The position numbers and the translations under genes were made by a program. A model generated the notes under the pieces. It was not told the DNA's origin, did not search any database, and saw only the letters and a list, made by a program, of their open reading frames with translations. 64,000 nt of DNA from Symsagittifera roscoffensis (lineage: Eukaryota > Xenacoelomorpha > Acoela > Convolutidae): the NCBI RefSeq assembly GCF_963678635.1, contig NW_026970820.1, forward strand, positions 1,302,001 through 1,366,000, written 5' to 3'. Below are positions 10,826-23,355 of the stretch, piece by piece; position 1 is the stretch's first letter; every line of letters starts with the position of its first letter.

Positions 10826-12422
10826 AGCTTTTTGTGGCCCCGCTATATCATTCATTTTTGACAAGTAGGTTCCGCGGGGGGCGGAGCAGGGGAACGCTAA
10901 ACGCACTTGCAAAAAAGAGCACCCTCCGGGTGCTCTTTTTTTTGCTCGAAAGTCTTGTAAAACGGTTTGGAACTGTAAATATTGGAAGCAGTTACAGATA
11001 AAACTTTTTGCATCTTTGTGCTCATAGTCACAAGGGGTTATCGAGAGCTTCAAAAACTCAATCTTGACATGATCTATCTCTAAAATAGACTAAATTAAGT
11101 GATTTTACGTTTTTCAATGATTCTTGAAGAGGACTGTCTCAACGAAAACAAGTTTTCGGAAACAGTCCTGGTAACTTAGTTTTGATCTCATTTTTGAGTC
11201 TATTGCCTTCAAATTGTGATTAGTAGGCTGACGGAACCTATATTATGTCCTAAAAAGATTGAGTTTGTGTCAAAAAGATGAAAGGCAAGAGAAAAAAAAA
11301 CATTAAAAAAAGTATTAAAATTTTCAAAAAATTAAAAAAATTGAAACTTTTTTTCCAAAACACTCGGTTTTTTGTTTTGTCATAAAATAACAACAAATTG
11401 AGGTATAATGGACTTTAAATAGTCCATTTCGACTAGTTTTTACGATTCAAGCACATTTTAACTTAATAATAACATTCAAAAAACCACTGGAAATGGTGTT
11501 TTTCAGCAAACGCCCTTTTTGACCACACCTACGAAATTCATAACTTTTTATCTAACAAATATAGAGACCTCGGGTTTTTTGCATTGTAAAAAACATCCTA
11601 CGGCTCACCTGTCGCACGCAAAAACCAACAAATTTTCTTCTTAATTTTTCCCGCAATTTTGAATTAGGGCGTTTTTTGGCTATTTTTGGTCCTTTTGGGC
11701 AATAAAAAGTCAAATTTAGAGACATCTGTCAAAAAAACTGTTATCACATGATAGAGTCAGCTTGCCATGGCTTACCAAATAGTGTCCTGAGTGAGACCAA
11801 AATTGCCCTCTAATTGTCCGTGGGGGGAGGAAATTGAAAATTTTCATTTTTGGCGGGAAAATTTGAAATTTTTCAAAAAAACATTTACTCTGCAGACAAC
11901 GGCTTTAAACTAATGTTGGCATGGCACGCATTTTTTGCCTTCATAACTAGGGTCGATTTCTGCCGGGAACCTTGATTTTTCAAAAAAATGACCAAAATTT
12001 TTGTTGCATTTTTTCAAAAAAATCAAATTTTTGACAAAAATAAAAATTCCAAATACTACATAATTAGACTCCCCAAACTGTCTACTTTCATCCATTCCCT
12101 ATCAATATACCCCATTTTCTTAACCAAAACCGAGTTATGGGGCCAAAAAGTCAAAAAACGTGAAAAAACGACATTTCACGCCCATTTTCGCCCCAAAAGT
12201 ACCACACATAATATTTTTTCGGAAAAACGTCACAAGAGTTTTCGCCTTATCTCAAAAAGTTTCAGGGGGGTTGGCAAAATTTCAGAGAGATCTGACCTAC
12301 AGTTTTCGAGAACTTGACTTTTTCTGCAAGAAAAGAATAAAAGGTAAATGTTCCTTCGAACCGACGGGGCCCCCTTCCCCTGTCTCTACTGAACGCCGAA
12401 GCCGGACGCGGCGGCCACCTAG
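10826..12422 (+). repeat. Family B variant module B4 (divergent body)
   Basis: A 1597-bp unit with a B head (AGCTTTTTGTGGCCCCGC) and a B tail, but a different interior from about 10960 to 12300. H1 is at 10917-10935 with the stem intact and loop TCC. H2 near 11131-11169 (GGACTGTCTC with GAAACAGTCC) is closer to the A form. The 3' body has the A-like sequence CCCCAAAAGTACCACACATAATATTTTTTCGG. H3 is at 12363-12384. It reads as an intermediate or chimeric lineage between A and B. Confidence 0.85.
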
Positions 12423-12526
12423 CACCAGTGTTTGACCTGCGGTGCCAAATTGTGTGGGGACTTGGTTTGCTGCCAGCTTTGGCCTGGGGGCCATTGACTT
12501 TAAGGCATGTGGCACTCGCATAAAAA

Positions 12527-12545
12527 GAGCACCCGAGGGGTGCTC
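12527..12545. other. Hairpin H1 of chimeric B5, loop GAG
   Basis: The 8-bp stem is identical to other A and B copies while the loop is GAG, and the ~100 bp upstream are unrelated to other modules. A T-run follows. The stem thus survives a complete change of its 5' neighbourhood. Confidence 0.85.
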
Positions 12546-13991
12546 TTTTTTTGCTCGAGAGTCTTTTGAAACGGTATCGGATGAACTTTGTAAGGTGTCA
12601 CAAAAGCAACGTCACAAAACGTTCTGTGTGTGATTAGAAAAGATCAAAAAGATTTCTCATACTTTAAATGACTGAATCTACAACTGATCAGTCTCTAGAG
12701 AACTTTAAGCCAAAGTAACCTATATTTTTCAGTGACTCATGAAGTGGACTGTTCCAGCGAAAACAAGTTTTCGGAAACAGTCCTCATATTTTTTTCAATC
12801 CCATTGTCAAGTACGTGGACTTTCAATGGTGACTTATAGCTGAAATGGACTTGGAATTTGTCCCAAAAAGGTTAAGTTTGTCTCTAACTGATTAGAAGCA
12901 ATAGAAAAAAAAAATTTTTTATTTGATAAAAATAGTTGAGTCAAAAACGTGAAAAACCCTTTTTTTCAAAAGTCATCAAAAATAACTCCAATTGACTTCA
13001 TTCACTAGGCTACAATTTATGAACCTGTTCAGAATGGTTTTCATGACCAAAGCCGTAAAATTTCCATATTTAGAGAAAAGGCAAAAAAACACCTTTTTGG
13101 TTAACTCAAAAAAGTAGATAAATCGGGTAAAATAGTCTTCAAAGCTTTAGGATCGAAAAGTGATCAAAATAGAGTTTACATGTAGTGTCCTTGTTAGGTC
13201 ACATGCAAAAAACTAGAACAGTTTTGTTGGCCACTTCCGAAATTAAGACTTTTTTTTCGAAATTTGGCCATTTTTATTTGTAGTAAATTAGTAAAAAGGT
13301 ACCCGAAAAAAAAAAGTTGTAAAAACCAAAATTTTCATCCAGTTTTGACAATTAAATACTCTATACCTACTAAAATGACTATGGCAAGCTCGAATATGCT
13401 ATCAAAAATCATTTTTTCTCACTTTTTAAAATTTTTGTTTTTTTGATATACTATGTTGAGTCAGAAACGTGAAAAATCATTTTTTTTCAAAAAGTCAAAA
13501 AAAGTTGTTCCAATCAATTTGTTTCACTACTTAATGAACCTGTTCAGAATGCTTTTCATGTTTAAAGCCGAAACCTTACCCATTTTGAGAAAAGTGGAAA
13601 AAACACCTTTTTAGTTACAAAAAAAGTATCATTTTTGTTGCAGTTTTTGAAAAAACTCAAGTTTTTGAGAGAAAAAATTTTTCTCAAACCTATAAATTTA
13701 GGCTTCCCAAACAGTCTACTTTCATCCATTCCTAGTCAATATACCCCATTTTTTGAACCAAAACAGAGTTAATAGGTGATTTTTATCAAAAATCGTGTTT
13801 TTTACCATTTTTTCCCCCCATTTCCCTCTATAAGTCAACACATAACAAAATTTTGGCAAAACGGGGCAAAAGTGTATCCTTAGAATTTCAATACGGGGCC
13901 GCATGCAAAAAATTAGGGAATTCTGACCTCCAGTTTTCGAGATCGTCTGTTTTTTCCAGGTTCCATTACGGTAGAGGTTTTACCAATGACC

Positions 13992-14014
13992 GGCCGGGGC
14001 CCCAACCCCTGGCC
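13992..14014. other. Terminal hairpin H3 of chimeric B5
   Basis: GGCC then GGGG pair with CCCC then GGCC, with bulged T at 14010 and loop CCCCAA. Compared with B1-B4 the outer arm is entirely different, yet it still pairs and keeps the bulge. Confidence 0.82.
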
Positions 14015-14053
14015 TCCAGGATCATTGACGCCGAAGCGCGGACGACCACCTAG

Positions 14054-14075
14054 CACCCTCAAGGTCACGTGACTT
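14054..14075 (+). promoter_or_regulatory. CACGTG (E-box) in C module head
   Basis: The head reads CACCCTCAAGGTCACGTG; bases 14064-14073 form the palindrome GTCACGTGAC, the form preferred by bHLH factors of the TFEB/USF type. CACGTG is present at the same offset in all eight C heads of the window, and the 10-bp form in C2, C5, C7, C8 and C9. Binding is inferred only; no downstream gene is visible. Confidence 0.4.
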
Positions 14076-14175
14076 ATTTTTGTTTTTGGTTTTTTCTGAA
14101 ACCAAAACAATAAGGTCATGCGCCAATATCATGGCCTCAAGCAAAGACGTCGGACTCTACGCATTCACATTAGCC

Positions 14176-14194
14176 TTGCGCCCTTTGGGCGCAA
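14176..14194. other. Hairpin H1, C type
   Basis: TTGCGCCC and GGGCGCAA pair over 8 bp around loop TTT (TTC in other C copies). It is followed by ATGCCAATGCTCAATTAATT. The position in the module and the GCNCCC core match H1 of A, B and E. Confidence 0.82.
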
Positions 14195-16267
14195 ATGCCA
14201 ATGCTCAATTAATTTTGCCACGTGAAAAAATTTTTAAGGAAAAATTCTGATAAAATTTAACTTAAACTACCACGAAAGAACGCAAAGATTTCAAAGCGTG
14301 AAACAATCAAGTTTTTGCTAATACCGGGCATGCAGTGAGACTAATTTCGGCAAAAATAAAATGAAAATTGAGGGAAATGGAAAGAAAAAAATTGTTCAAA
14401 ATAAGAACGAAACATCAAAAACTTATTTGATCTCCGCTAATGTCATAATTCCGATCAGGCTGATTTCAGATTTTAAGCGTACAGTTTAAGGTTACGGCTG
14501 CTCCCTCTACAGGTCCCAGAGGGACCGAGTGAGCATCCTACCTCGATCCAGGATAACTGATAGTTGTTTTAAATTTTTCACAAAATTTTTTTTCACTAAT
14601 GCTTGTTTTCAATTCCTCATGAGAAGCAGTTTAAATTTAAAAAAAAAAATTGATTTTATTAATCAATGCTTCCAAGAACAACTGATGTTAGGCGGTTACA
14701 AATGCGGTTGTTGAAAACTAGTAAGGGATAATGATGAGAAAAATTGTAAGTTTTCAAATGAATTGAAAAACTGTTTTTTTCTTTTTTTCTTTTGTAAATC
14801 GGTAGAAATGAATCATTTTTTTTCAAGTTTTCCTCGCACCACCCACTGTTCTTAAGTAATGAAGATTCCTTCTCTAGCCGTTTATAACACTTTGGCAGAA
14901 AAAACATCAATTTGATGTAAAATGTTTTAAAAAAGAGAAAAATTTAAAAATTATGTTTTTTTTTAAAAATCAAAAAATTTGTAATTTTCAAAATTGAAAA
15001 AAAAGTGAAAATTAATTGCATATTACGATTCAACGTACCCAACTTAGTGGGTCTAGCATTTTAAATTACCAAAAAATGTTGAAAATTGTAGATTTTATGA
15101 AGTTTTCATTTTGGCTATTTTTCCTTTTCGCCTCCACTTAAGGCACCTTTGAGCCAACTTGAGAAACTGGAACCTAAACAAGCTATACAGATAGTCTGAA
15201 TGAGCCATTTTCAGCGTTATAACACCCCTGGAAGAAAAAAAACTGCAGAAAAGAAAGGGAATTTTGAACTTTAACCTTTTTTCTTCTTCAAATGGCAATA
15301 CTTAGAATAATTTTTCAGCTGAAAAGTTCAAAAAAAATCAAAAAATTCAAATTTTGAAAAAATTTTAAAAAAATGTCATCATTCTGTTTATTGGAGTCTT
15401 CGAGGTTTTGGGAGACCTTATCTGGCGGCTAACAACAAGTAGATCACTTATTTTAAAATTTTGAGAAAGGTCAAAAAAACATGTTTTTTCGATTTTTTTG
15501 ACAGAATTCCGGAAGCAATATCTTGGCTAAAAACAAAAATGAGGGCCTAAAAACAGTACAAACAGTACTCCCACATCAGGTACATTAGGTTGGAAACAAA
15601 AAAATTATTCTGACTCAAAAATCGTTTTTTAACTTTATTTCTGAACAAGAAATTGAAAAGAAATCTAAAACTTAAAAATTTTTTGAAAAAAATGATTGTT
15701 TTGAAAAAAGCCAATTTTTAGCTGAAATTTTTTATTTTAGCTAATAAAGCCAGAGCAATGCCCTTTAAGCTCAAATAAATTAATTAGGCAAATTATTTTC
15801 AAGTTTTTTCGTTAAAGGCTTTTATTTTGAAAAAGTATTCAAAAATGGGTAAAAAAAAGTCAAAAAAATCAATTTTCTCAGATTCAAAAACCTCCACCAC
15901 CATGATGATTAGTTCGCTAGATAGGACTGCTAAAACCAATTTAGACGTATTTCCATAAGTATATCAAAATTTTTACTTATTTTCGAGAATTAAGCAAAAT
16001 AAAAACTTTTCCCAAATTGGGCAAAAAGCCCAAATTAGCCCAAACACCTGTTCAAAATTGTTGGGTCAAAAAATCACAAAAAGAAACCCCTATTCGTTTG
16101 ACATTTTAGGGCCGCATGCAAAAAATTAGACCAATCTAACCTGACAATTTCGAGAATCGACTTTTTTGTCAAAATTCTCTAAAGACCAATTTAGGGAGAT
16201 TACTTGTACCGGTGGGGGCCCTACCCCACCTAAAAAATTTTTGAAATGCTGGAACGCGGCCACCTAG

Positions 16268-18485
16268 CACCCTCAAGGTCACGTGTTGGATTTTTGTTTT
16301 TGGTATTTTCTGAAATCAAAAGAGAGCGTGGTCATGCATCGACATCATGTGCTCAAGCAAATACGTGGACTTCTACGCATTCCCATTAGCAATGCGCCCT
16401 TCGGGCGCAAATGCCAATGCTCAATTAATTCTGGCAGGTAAAAATTTTTTAAAGAATAATTCTGATGAATTTTAACTTAAACTACCACCAAAAAACGGAT
16501 AGATTTCAAAGTGTGAAACAATCAAGTTTTTGCTAATACCGGGCATGCAGTGAGACTGATTTCAGCAAAAATAAAATGGAAAATGAAGGAAATGGAAAGA
16601 AAAAAATTGTTCAAAATAAGAATGCATTATCAAAAACTTATTTGATCTCCGCTAATGCCATAAATCCGATCAAACTGATTCCAGATTTTAAGCGTAGAGT
16701 TAACGGTTACGGCTGCTCCCTCTACAGGTCCCAGAGGGACCGAGTGAGCATCCTACCTCGATCCAGGATAACGGATAGTTGTTTTTAATTTTTCACAAAA
16801 TTTTTTTCACTAATGCTTGTTTTCAATTCCTCATGAAAAGCTGTATAAATTTTAAAAAAATTGATTTTATTAATCAATGCTTCCAAGATCCAAGAACAAC
16901 TGATGTTAGGGGGTTACAAATGCGGTTGGTGAAAACTAGTAAGGGATAATGATGAGAAAAATTGTAGGTTTTCTAATGAATTTAAAAACAGTTTTTTTCT
17001 TTTTTCTTTTGTAAATCGGGAGAAATGAATCAGTTTTTTTTTGTTTTCCTCGCACCACCCACTGTTCTTAAGTAATGAAGATTCCTGTTCTAGCCGTTTA
17101 TAACACTTTGGCAGAAACAACATCAATATGATGTAAAATGTTTTAAAAAAGAGAAAAAATTAAAAATTATGTTTTTTTTTAAAAAAGTCAAAAATTTGTA
17201 ATTTTCAAAATTGAAAAAAAAATGAAAAATAATTGCATATTACGATTCAGCGTACCCAACTTAGTGGGTCTAGCATTTTAAATTACCAAAAAATGTTGAA
17301 AATTGTAGATTTTATGAAGTTTTCATTCTGGCTATGTTTCCTTGTCGCCTCCACTTAAGGCACCTTTGAGCCAACTTGAGAAACTGGAACCTAAACAAGC
17401 TATGCAGATAGTCTGAATGAGCCATTTTTAGCTTGATAAATCGCCTGGAAGAAAAAAAAATCCAGAAAAGAAAGAAAATTTTGAACTTTAACCTTTTTTC
17501 TTCTTCAAATGGCGATACTTAGAATAATTTTTCAGCTGAAAAGTTCAAAAAAAATCAAAAAATTCGAATTTTGAAAATTTTTAAAAAAAATCTCATCAGT
17601 CTGTTTATTGGAGTCTTCGAGGTTTTTGGAGACCTTATCTGGCGACTAACAACAAGTGGATCACTAATTTTAAAATTTTGAGAAAGGTCAAAAAAACATG
17701 TTTTTTCGACTTTTTTGACAGAATTCCGAAAGCAATATCTTGGCTAAAAACAAGAATGAGGGCCTAAAATTAGTACAAACAGTACTCCCACATAAGGTAC
17801 ATTAGGGTGGAAACAAAAAATTTACTCTGACTCAATAATCGTTTTTTAACTTTATTTCTGAACAAGAAATTGAAAAGAAATCAAAAACTTAAAAATTTTT
17901 TGAAAAAAATGATTGTTTTGAAAAAGTGCCAATTTTTAGCTGAAACTTTTCATTTTAGCTAAGAAAACCAGAGCAATGCCCTTTAAGCTCAATTAAATTA
18001 ATATAGCAAATTGTTTTCAAGTTTTTTCGTTAAAGCCTTTCATTTTGAAAAAGTATTCAAAAATGGGTAAAAAAAAGTCAAAAAAATCAGTTTTCTCCGA
18101 TTCAAAAACCTCCACTACCATGATGATTAGTGCATTAGATAGGACTGCTGAGATCAATTTAGACGTTTTTTCATAAGTATATCGAAATTTTTACTTATTT
18201 TTGAGAATTAAGCAAAATAAAAACTTTTCCCAAATTGGGCAAAAAGCCCAAATTAGCCCAAACACCTGTTAAAAATTGTTGGGTCAAAAAATCACAAAAG
18301 GAAACCCCTATTCGTTTGACATTTTAGGGCCGCATGCAAAAAATTAGACCAATCTAACCTGACAATTTCGAGAATCAACTTTTTTGTCAAAATTCTCTAA
18401 AGACCAATTTAGGGAGATTACTTGTACCGGTGGGGGCCCTACCCCACCTAAAAAATTTTTGAAATGTTGGAACGCGGCCACCTAG
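16268..18485 (+). repeat. Family C module C3
   Basis: A 2218-bp C unit with head CACCCTCAAGGTCACGTG followed by TTGG, so the E-box is present but the 10-bp palindrome is not. H1 is at 16393-16409 (7-bp stem TGCGCCC and GGGCGCA, loop TTC). H2 is at 16715-16749 and H3 at 18429-18448. A short local duplication (AAGATCCAAGA) sits near 16885. It is followed by family A. Confidence 0.92.
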
Positions 18486-20108
18486 GGGGCAGGGTTGTGT
18501 GGTATATTCTCTACTTTAGTTATTTGCATCGCGTGGGGAAGAATACGAACAGCGCTCAACGCACTCGCAGAAAGAGCACCCTGCGGGTGCTCTTTTTGCT
18601 CGAGAACTGTAAGTCGATTTAAATCTTACATATTTCGTCCGAAATTTAACTTTTTTTTCTAGTTGTTCTCAGTTAAACTCCCATGATACCTCAAATTTTA
18701 TTCCTGGAAGGGCATTTTTATAAGTCATTCTGTGGTTCGATCAATTAACTACCAAATACGTTTTGATTTACGAAATGGACTGTTTCAACGAAAACAAGTT
18801 TTCGGAAACAGTCCAAATTTTAAATTATGATCCCAAATACAAACAAAGAGAAATCTAATGCGTTGGTTAAACTTACAGAGCCCAGCCCATGTCTTTGTGT
18901 TTATTGACTGTTCAAACACATAACAACTATGTTAAAAACAATATTATTAAAATAAAAACAAAACAAATAATCGAGAAAGAAATTTAAGTTTATCAAAAAA
19001 ATAAGCAAAAAAAATCACTTATTTCTTTTTTTAAATATCACAAAAACCTCAGTTTGAAAAAGATGATACCTGAGAGGCCCGTTTTGATGCGTTACTACAG
19101 TTTAGGCACGTTTTGACTTCGCAACTCACAATGATCGATTAACTTTTACGTTTGTTTTACAAACACGCTTTTTTTTACCACAATCAAAATTTCATTACTT
19201 CTAAACCTCTTGAACAAATTGATGAAAATTTTTGCATCAAAACTAACTTGTCAAGGGTTTTTGAGGTATATAAAAATTGTCTCCAGTTAAATAATGATTT
19301 TTTGGCTAATTTTTGAAAAAAAATTAAAAAATTTGACAAAAAAATTTTTTTTTTCAGATTTGGCGATCAAAAAGTGCCTTCTATGATGGACCAGCAAAAA
19401 ATTTGTTTCTAGGTCATAAATTTGGCTCACTAGGGTAAACAAACTGGCAAAATGTTTATAATAAAAAAGTTTACAAGAACAGTGATTTTTTGAAAAAAAA
19501 AGAAAAAAACGTAAAAAAATCAGTTTTTGGCGGGAAAATTCTCAAAAAATCAAAAATCAAGTTTTCTCTCTCTTTACTCCAATAAATTGATTCGGCCACG
19601 ACAATCATTTTTTGTGATCAGTAAAAATGTCGAAAAACGACCGGAACATTGACTTTTTTGAAATTTGACAAAAAACTTCAAAAAAACCGCAAAAAAACAT
19701 CAAAAATCTCGAAAAAATTGCAGAAAAAATTTTGGCAAACAATACACCATTCGATTCCCTTAACTGTGCTAGTGTCCAAAAAAAACATCACTTTTTCGCA
19801 TTTTCTCAACCAAAATTGATTTATTGGGGCATTTTTGAAAAAAAACGTGATTTTGACCAAAAAAAACGCCCCTTTTTCCCCAAAAAGTGCAACTCATAAC
19901 ATTATTTCGGAAAAACGCCTTCCCAAGTTATATCTTAGAATTTTGTCTTCTACCTACATGCAAAGTTTGAAGAAATTCTATACTGCCGTTTTCGAGAACT
20001 TGAATAATTTTTTTATTTTCCTAATTAGGTATTTTTTCTAGTTGACCGGCAAGGAAACCCTACCCTTGCCTAAAGGATTCACAAAGCCGGACCGCGACGA
20101 CCACCTAG
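18486..20108 (+). repeat. Family A module A2
   Basis: A 1623-bp A unit nearly identical to A1 and A5 over its whole length. H1 is at 18574-18592 (loop TGC), palindromic H2 at 18777-18814, and H3 at 20048-20070. The final ~100 bp read TTTATTTTCCTAATTAGG, a subtype shared with A4 rather than with A1, A3 and A5, which points to patchwork exchange among A copies. Confidence 0.92.
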
Positions 20109-21736
20109 GGGGCAGGGTTGTGTGGTCTTTCAGTGTTTCAAGGTATTTGCATTGCGGGTAGGCGAAAAGGAACAGCGATCAACGCACTCGCAGAAAGAGC
20201 ACCCTGCGGGTGCTCTTTTTGCTCGAAAACTAAGTCAAATTAAATTTTTTAATTTACATAATTTGTCCTAATTTCAATTTTTTTTACTAGTTGTTCACAG
20301 ATAAACTCCCATGATACCTCAAATTGTATTCCTGTCAGGGCATTTTTTAAAAGTCACTCTGTGGCTTGATCAATTAACTACCAAATACAGTTTGATTTAC
20401 GAAATGGACTGTTTCAACGAAAACAAGTTTTCGGAAACAGTCCAAATTTGTAATTATGATCCCAAATAAAAACAAAGAGAAATCTAATGCATTGGTTAAA
20501 CTAACACAACCCAGCCCTTGTCTTTTTATTTGTCGACTGTTCAAACACATAACAACAATGTTAAAAACTAAGTTATTAAAATTAAAACAAAACAAATAAT
20601 CGAGAAAGAAATGAAAGTTTATCATAAAAGTATGCAAAAATTCGATTAGTTATTTTTTGCTTTGTCATGAAAACCTCAGTTTCAACAAAATGATACTTGA
20701 GAGTCCAGTTTTGACGCGTTACTACAGCTCAGGTACGTTTTGAATTCGCAACCCACAATGATCGATTAACTTTGATGTTTGTTTTACAAACATGGTTTTT
20801 TTTACCACAATCAAAATTTCATTACTTCTAAACCTCTTGAACAAATTGATGAAAATTTTTGCATCAAAACTAACTTGTCAAGGGTTTTTGAGGTATATAA
20901 AAATTGTCTCCAGTTAAATAATGATTTTTTGGCTAATTTTTGAAAAAAAATTAAAAAATTTGACAAAAAAAATTTTTTTTTTCAGATTTGGCGATCAAAA
21001 AGTGCCTTCTATGATGGACCAGCAAAAAATTTGTTTTCAGGTCATAAGTTTGGCTCACTAGGGTATACAAACTGGCAAAATGTTTATAATAAAAAAGTTT
21101 AGAAGAACAGTGATTTTTTGAAAAAAAAAGAAAAAAACGTAAAAAAATCAGTTTTTGGCGGGAAAATTCTCAAAAAATCATAAATCAAGTTTTCTCTCTC
21201 TTTACTCCAATGAATTGATTCGGCCACGACAATCATTTTTTATGATCAGTAAAAATGTCGAAAAACGACCGGAACATTGACTTTTTTGAAATTTAACAAA
21301 AAACTTCAAAAAAACCGCAAAAAAACATCAAAAATCTCGAAAAAATTGCTGAAAAAATTTTGGCAAACAATACACCATTCGATTCCCTTAACTGTGCTTG
21401 TGTCCAAAAAAAACATCACTTTTTCGCATTTTCTCAACCAAAATTGATTTATTGGGGCATTTTTGAAAAAAATCGTGATTTTGACCAAAAAAAACGCCCC
21501 TTTTTCCCCAAAAAGTGCAACTCATAACATTATTTCGGAACAACGCCTTCCCAAGTTATATCTTAGAATTTTGTCCTCTACCTACATGCAAAGTTTGAAG
21601 AAATTCTATACTGCCGTTTTCGAGAACTTGAATAATTTTTTTTTTTTCCTATTTAGGTATTTTTTCTAGTTGACCGGCAAGGAAACCCTACCCTTGCCTA
21701 AAGGATTCACAAAGCCGGACCGCGACGACCACCTAG
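20109..21736 (+). repeat. Family A module A3
   Basis: A 1628-bp A unit. Its first ~700 bp are more diverged from A1 and A2 (GGTCTTTCAGTGTTTCAAGG after the head), while the 3' part from about 20800 is nearly identical to A1. H1 is at 20197-20215, H2 at 20406-20443 and H3 at 21676-21698. The uneven divergence along the unit suggests gene conversion of the 3' part. Confidence 0.92.
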
Positions 21737-23355
21737 GGGGCAGGGTTGTGTGGTATATTCTCTACTTTAGTTATTTGCATTGCGTGGGGAAGAATACGAA
21801 CAGCGCTCAACGCACTCGCAGAAAGAGCACCCTGCGGGTGCTCTTTTTGCTCGAGAACTGTAAGTCGATTTAAATTATTCAATTTACATATTTTGTCCTA
21901 AATTTAACTTTTTTTTTACTAGTTGATCTCAGTTAAACTCTCATGATACCTCAAATTGTATTCCTGGATGGGCATTTTTATAAGTCACTCTGTGGCTCGA
22001 TCAGTTGACAACCAAATACATTTTGATTTACGAAATGAACTGTTTCAACGAAAACAAGTTTTCGGAAACAGTCCAAATTTGTAGTTATGATCCCAAACAT
22101 AAACAAAGAAAAATCTAATGCGTTGGTTAAACTAACAGAGCCCAGCTTATTTCTTTGTGCTTATCGACTGTTCAAACACATAACAACTATGTTAAAAACT
22201 AAGTTATTAAAAATAAAACAAAACAAATTATCGAGAAAGAAATGAAAGTTTATCAACAAAATATGCAAAAAATTCAATTAATTCTTTTTTTATTAGTCAT
22301 GAAAACCTCAGATTCAAAAATCTGATACTTGAGAGGCCCGTTTTGACGCGTTACTACAGTTTAGGCACGTTTTGAGTTCGCAGCCCACAATGATCGATTA
22401 ACTTTGATGTTTGTTTTACAAACACGATTTTTTTACCACAATCAAACTTTCATTACTCTTGAACGACTTGAGTAGAATAGATGATTTTTTTTGCATAAGA
22501 ACTAACTTGTCAAGGGTTTTTGAGATACATATTAAATGTATCCAGTTAAATAATAATTTTTTGGCTAATTTTTGAAAAAACTTAAAAAAGTTGAAAAAAC
22601 AATATTTTTTCAGATTTGGCGACCAAAAAGTGCCTTCTATGATGGATCAGCAAAAAAATTGTTCTGAGGCTATAAGTATGGCTCATTGGGGTATATAAAA
22701 TAGCTAATTGTTTATAATAAAAAAGTTTAGAAGAACTCTGATTTTTTGAAAAAATTAGAAAAAAACGTGAAAAAATCAGTTTTTGGCGGGAAAATTCTCA
22801 AAAAAGTAATAACCAAGTTTTCGCTCTCCTTACTCCAATAAACTAATTCGGCCACGACAATCATTTTTTGTCATCAGTAAAAATGTCGAGAAACGACCGG
22901 AACATAGACTTTTCCGAAATTTGACAAAAAAGTTCGCCAAAAAACATCAAAAATCTCGAAAAAATTGCAGAAAAAATTTTGCCAAAAAATACACCATTCG
23001 ACTCCCTCAACTGTGCCAGTGTCCAAAAAAAACATCACTTTTTCGCATTTTCTCAACCAAAATTGAGTTATTGGGGCATTTTTGAAAAAAATCGTGATTT
23101 CGACCAAAAAAAACGCCCCTTTTTCCCCAAAAAGTGCAACTCATAACATTATTTCGGAAAAACGCCTTCCCAAGTTATATCTTAGAATTTTGTCCTCTAC
23201 CTACATGCAAAGTTTGAAGAAATTCTATACTGCCGTTTTCGAGAACTTGAATAATTTTTTTATTTTCCTAATTAGGTATTTTTTCTAGTTGACCGGCAAG
23301 GAAACCCTACCCTTGCCTAAAGGATTCACAAAGCCGGACCGCGACGACCACCTAG
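21737..23355 (+). repeat. Family A module A4
   Basis: A 1619-bp A unit and the most diverged A, especially at 22280-23000. The last ~300 bp are again almost identical to the other copies. H1 is at 21825-21843. H2 at 22037-22074 carries a substitution in the first arm (GAACTGTTTC instead of GGACTGTTTC), breaking one pair. H3 is at 23295-23317. It is followed by D2, repeating the A-then-D order seen at 1809-5936. Confidence 0.92.

Larger units (their letters stand above)
12423..14053 (+). repeat. Family B chimeric module B5 (foreign head and tail)
   Basis: A 1631-bp unit whose middle (about 12550-13940) matches B1-B3. Its first ~100 bp (CACCAGTGTTTGACCTGCGG...) and last ~110 bp are unlike any other module here. 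H1 at 12527-12545 keeps arms GAGCACCC and GGGTGCTC with a new loop, GAG. H3 at 13992-14014 has new arms GGCC-GGGG and CCCC-T-GGCC, still pairing and still with the bulged T seen in other B tails. The tail GCGCGGACGACCACCTAG keeps the shared terminus. Confidence 0.88.
14054..16267 (+). repeat. Family C module C2
   Basis: A 2214-bp unit and the first complete C in the window. The head CACCCTCAAGGTCACGTG holds a 10-bp palindrome GTCACGTGAC. H1 is at 14176-14194 (arms TTGCGCCC and GGGCGCAA, loop TTT rather than TTC). A second CACGTG follows in TTTTGCCACGTGAAAA. H2 is at 14500-14534 and H3 at 16211-16230. The body is AT-rich with no supported gene. The tail GGAACGCGGCCACCTAG joins C3. Confidence 0.92.

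Noticed and set aside
10661..11053. The longest open frame (130 codons, minus strand) across the B3/B4 junction
   Set aside because: It spans a module junction and hairpin H1, matches no known domain, and is not kept across other B junctions.
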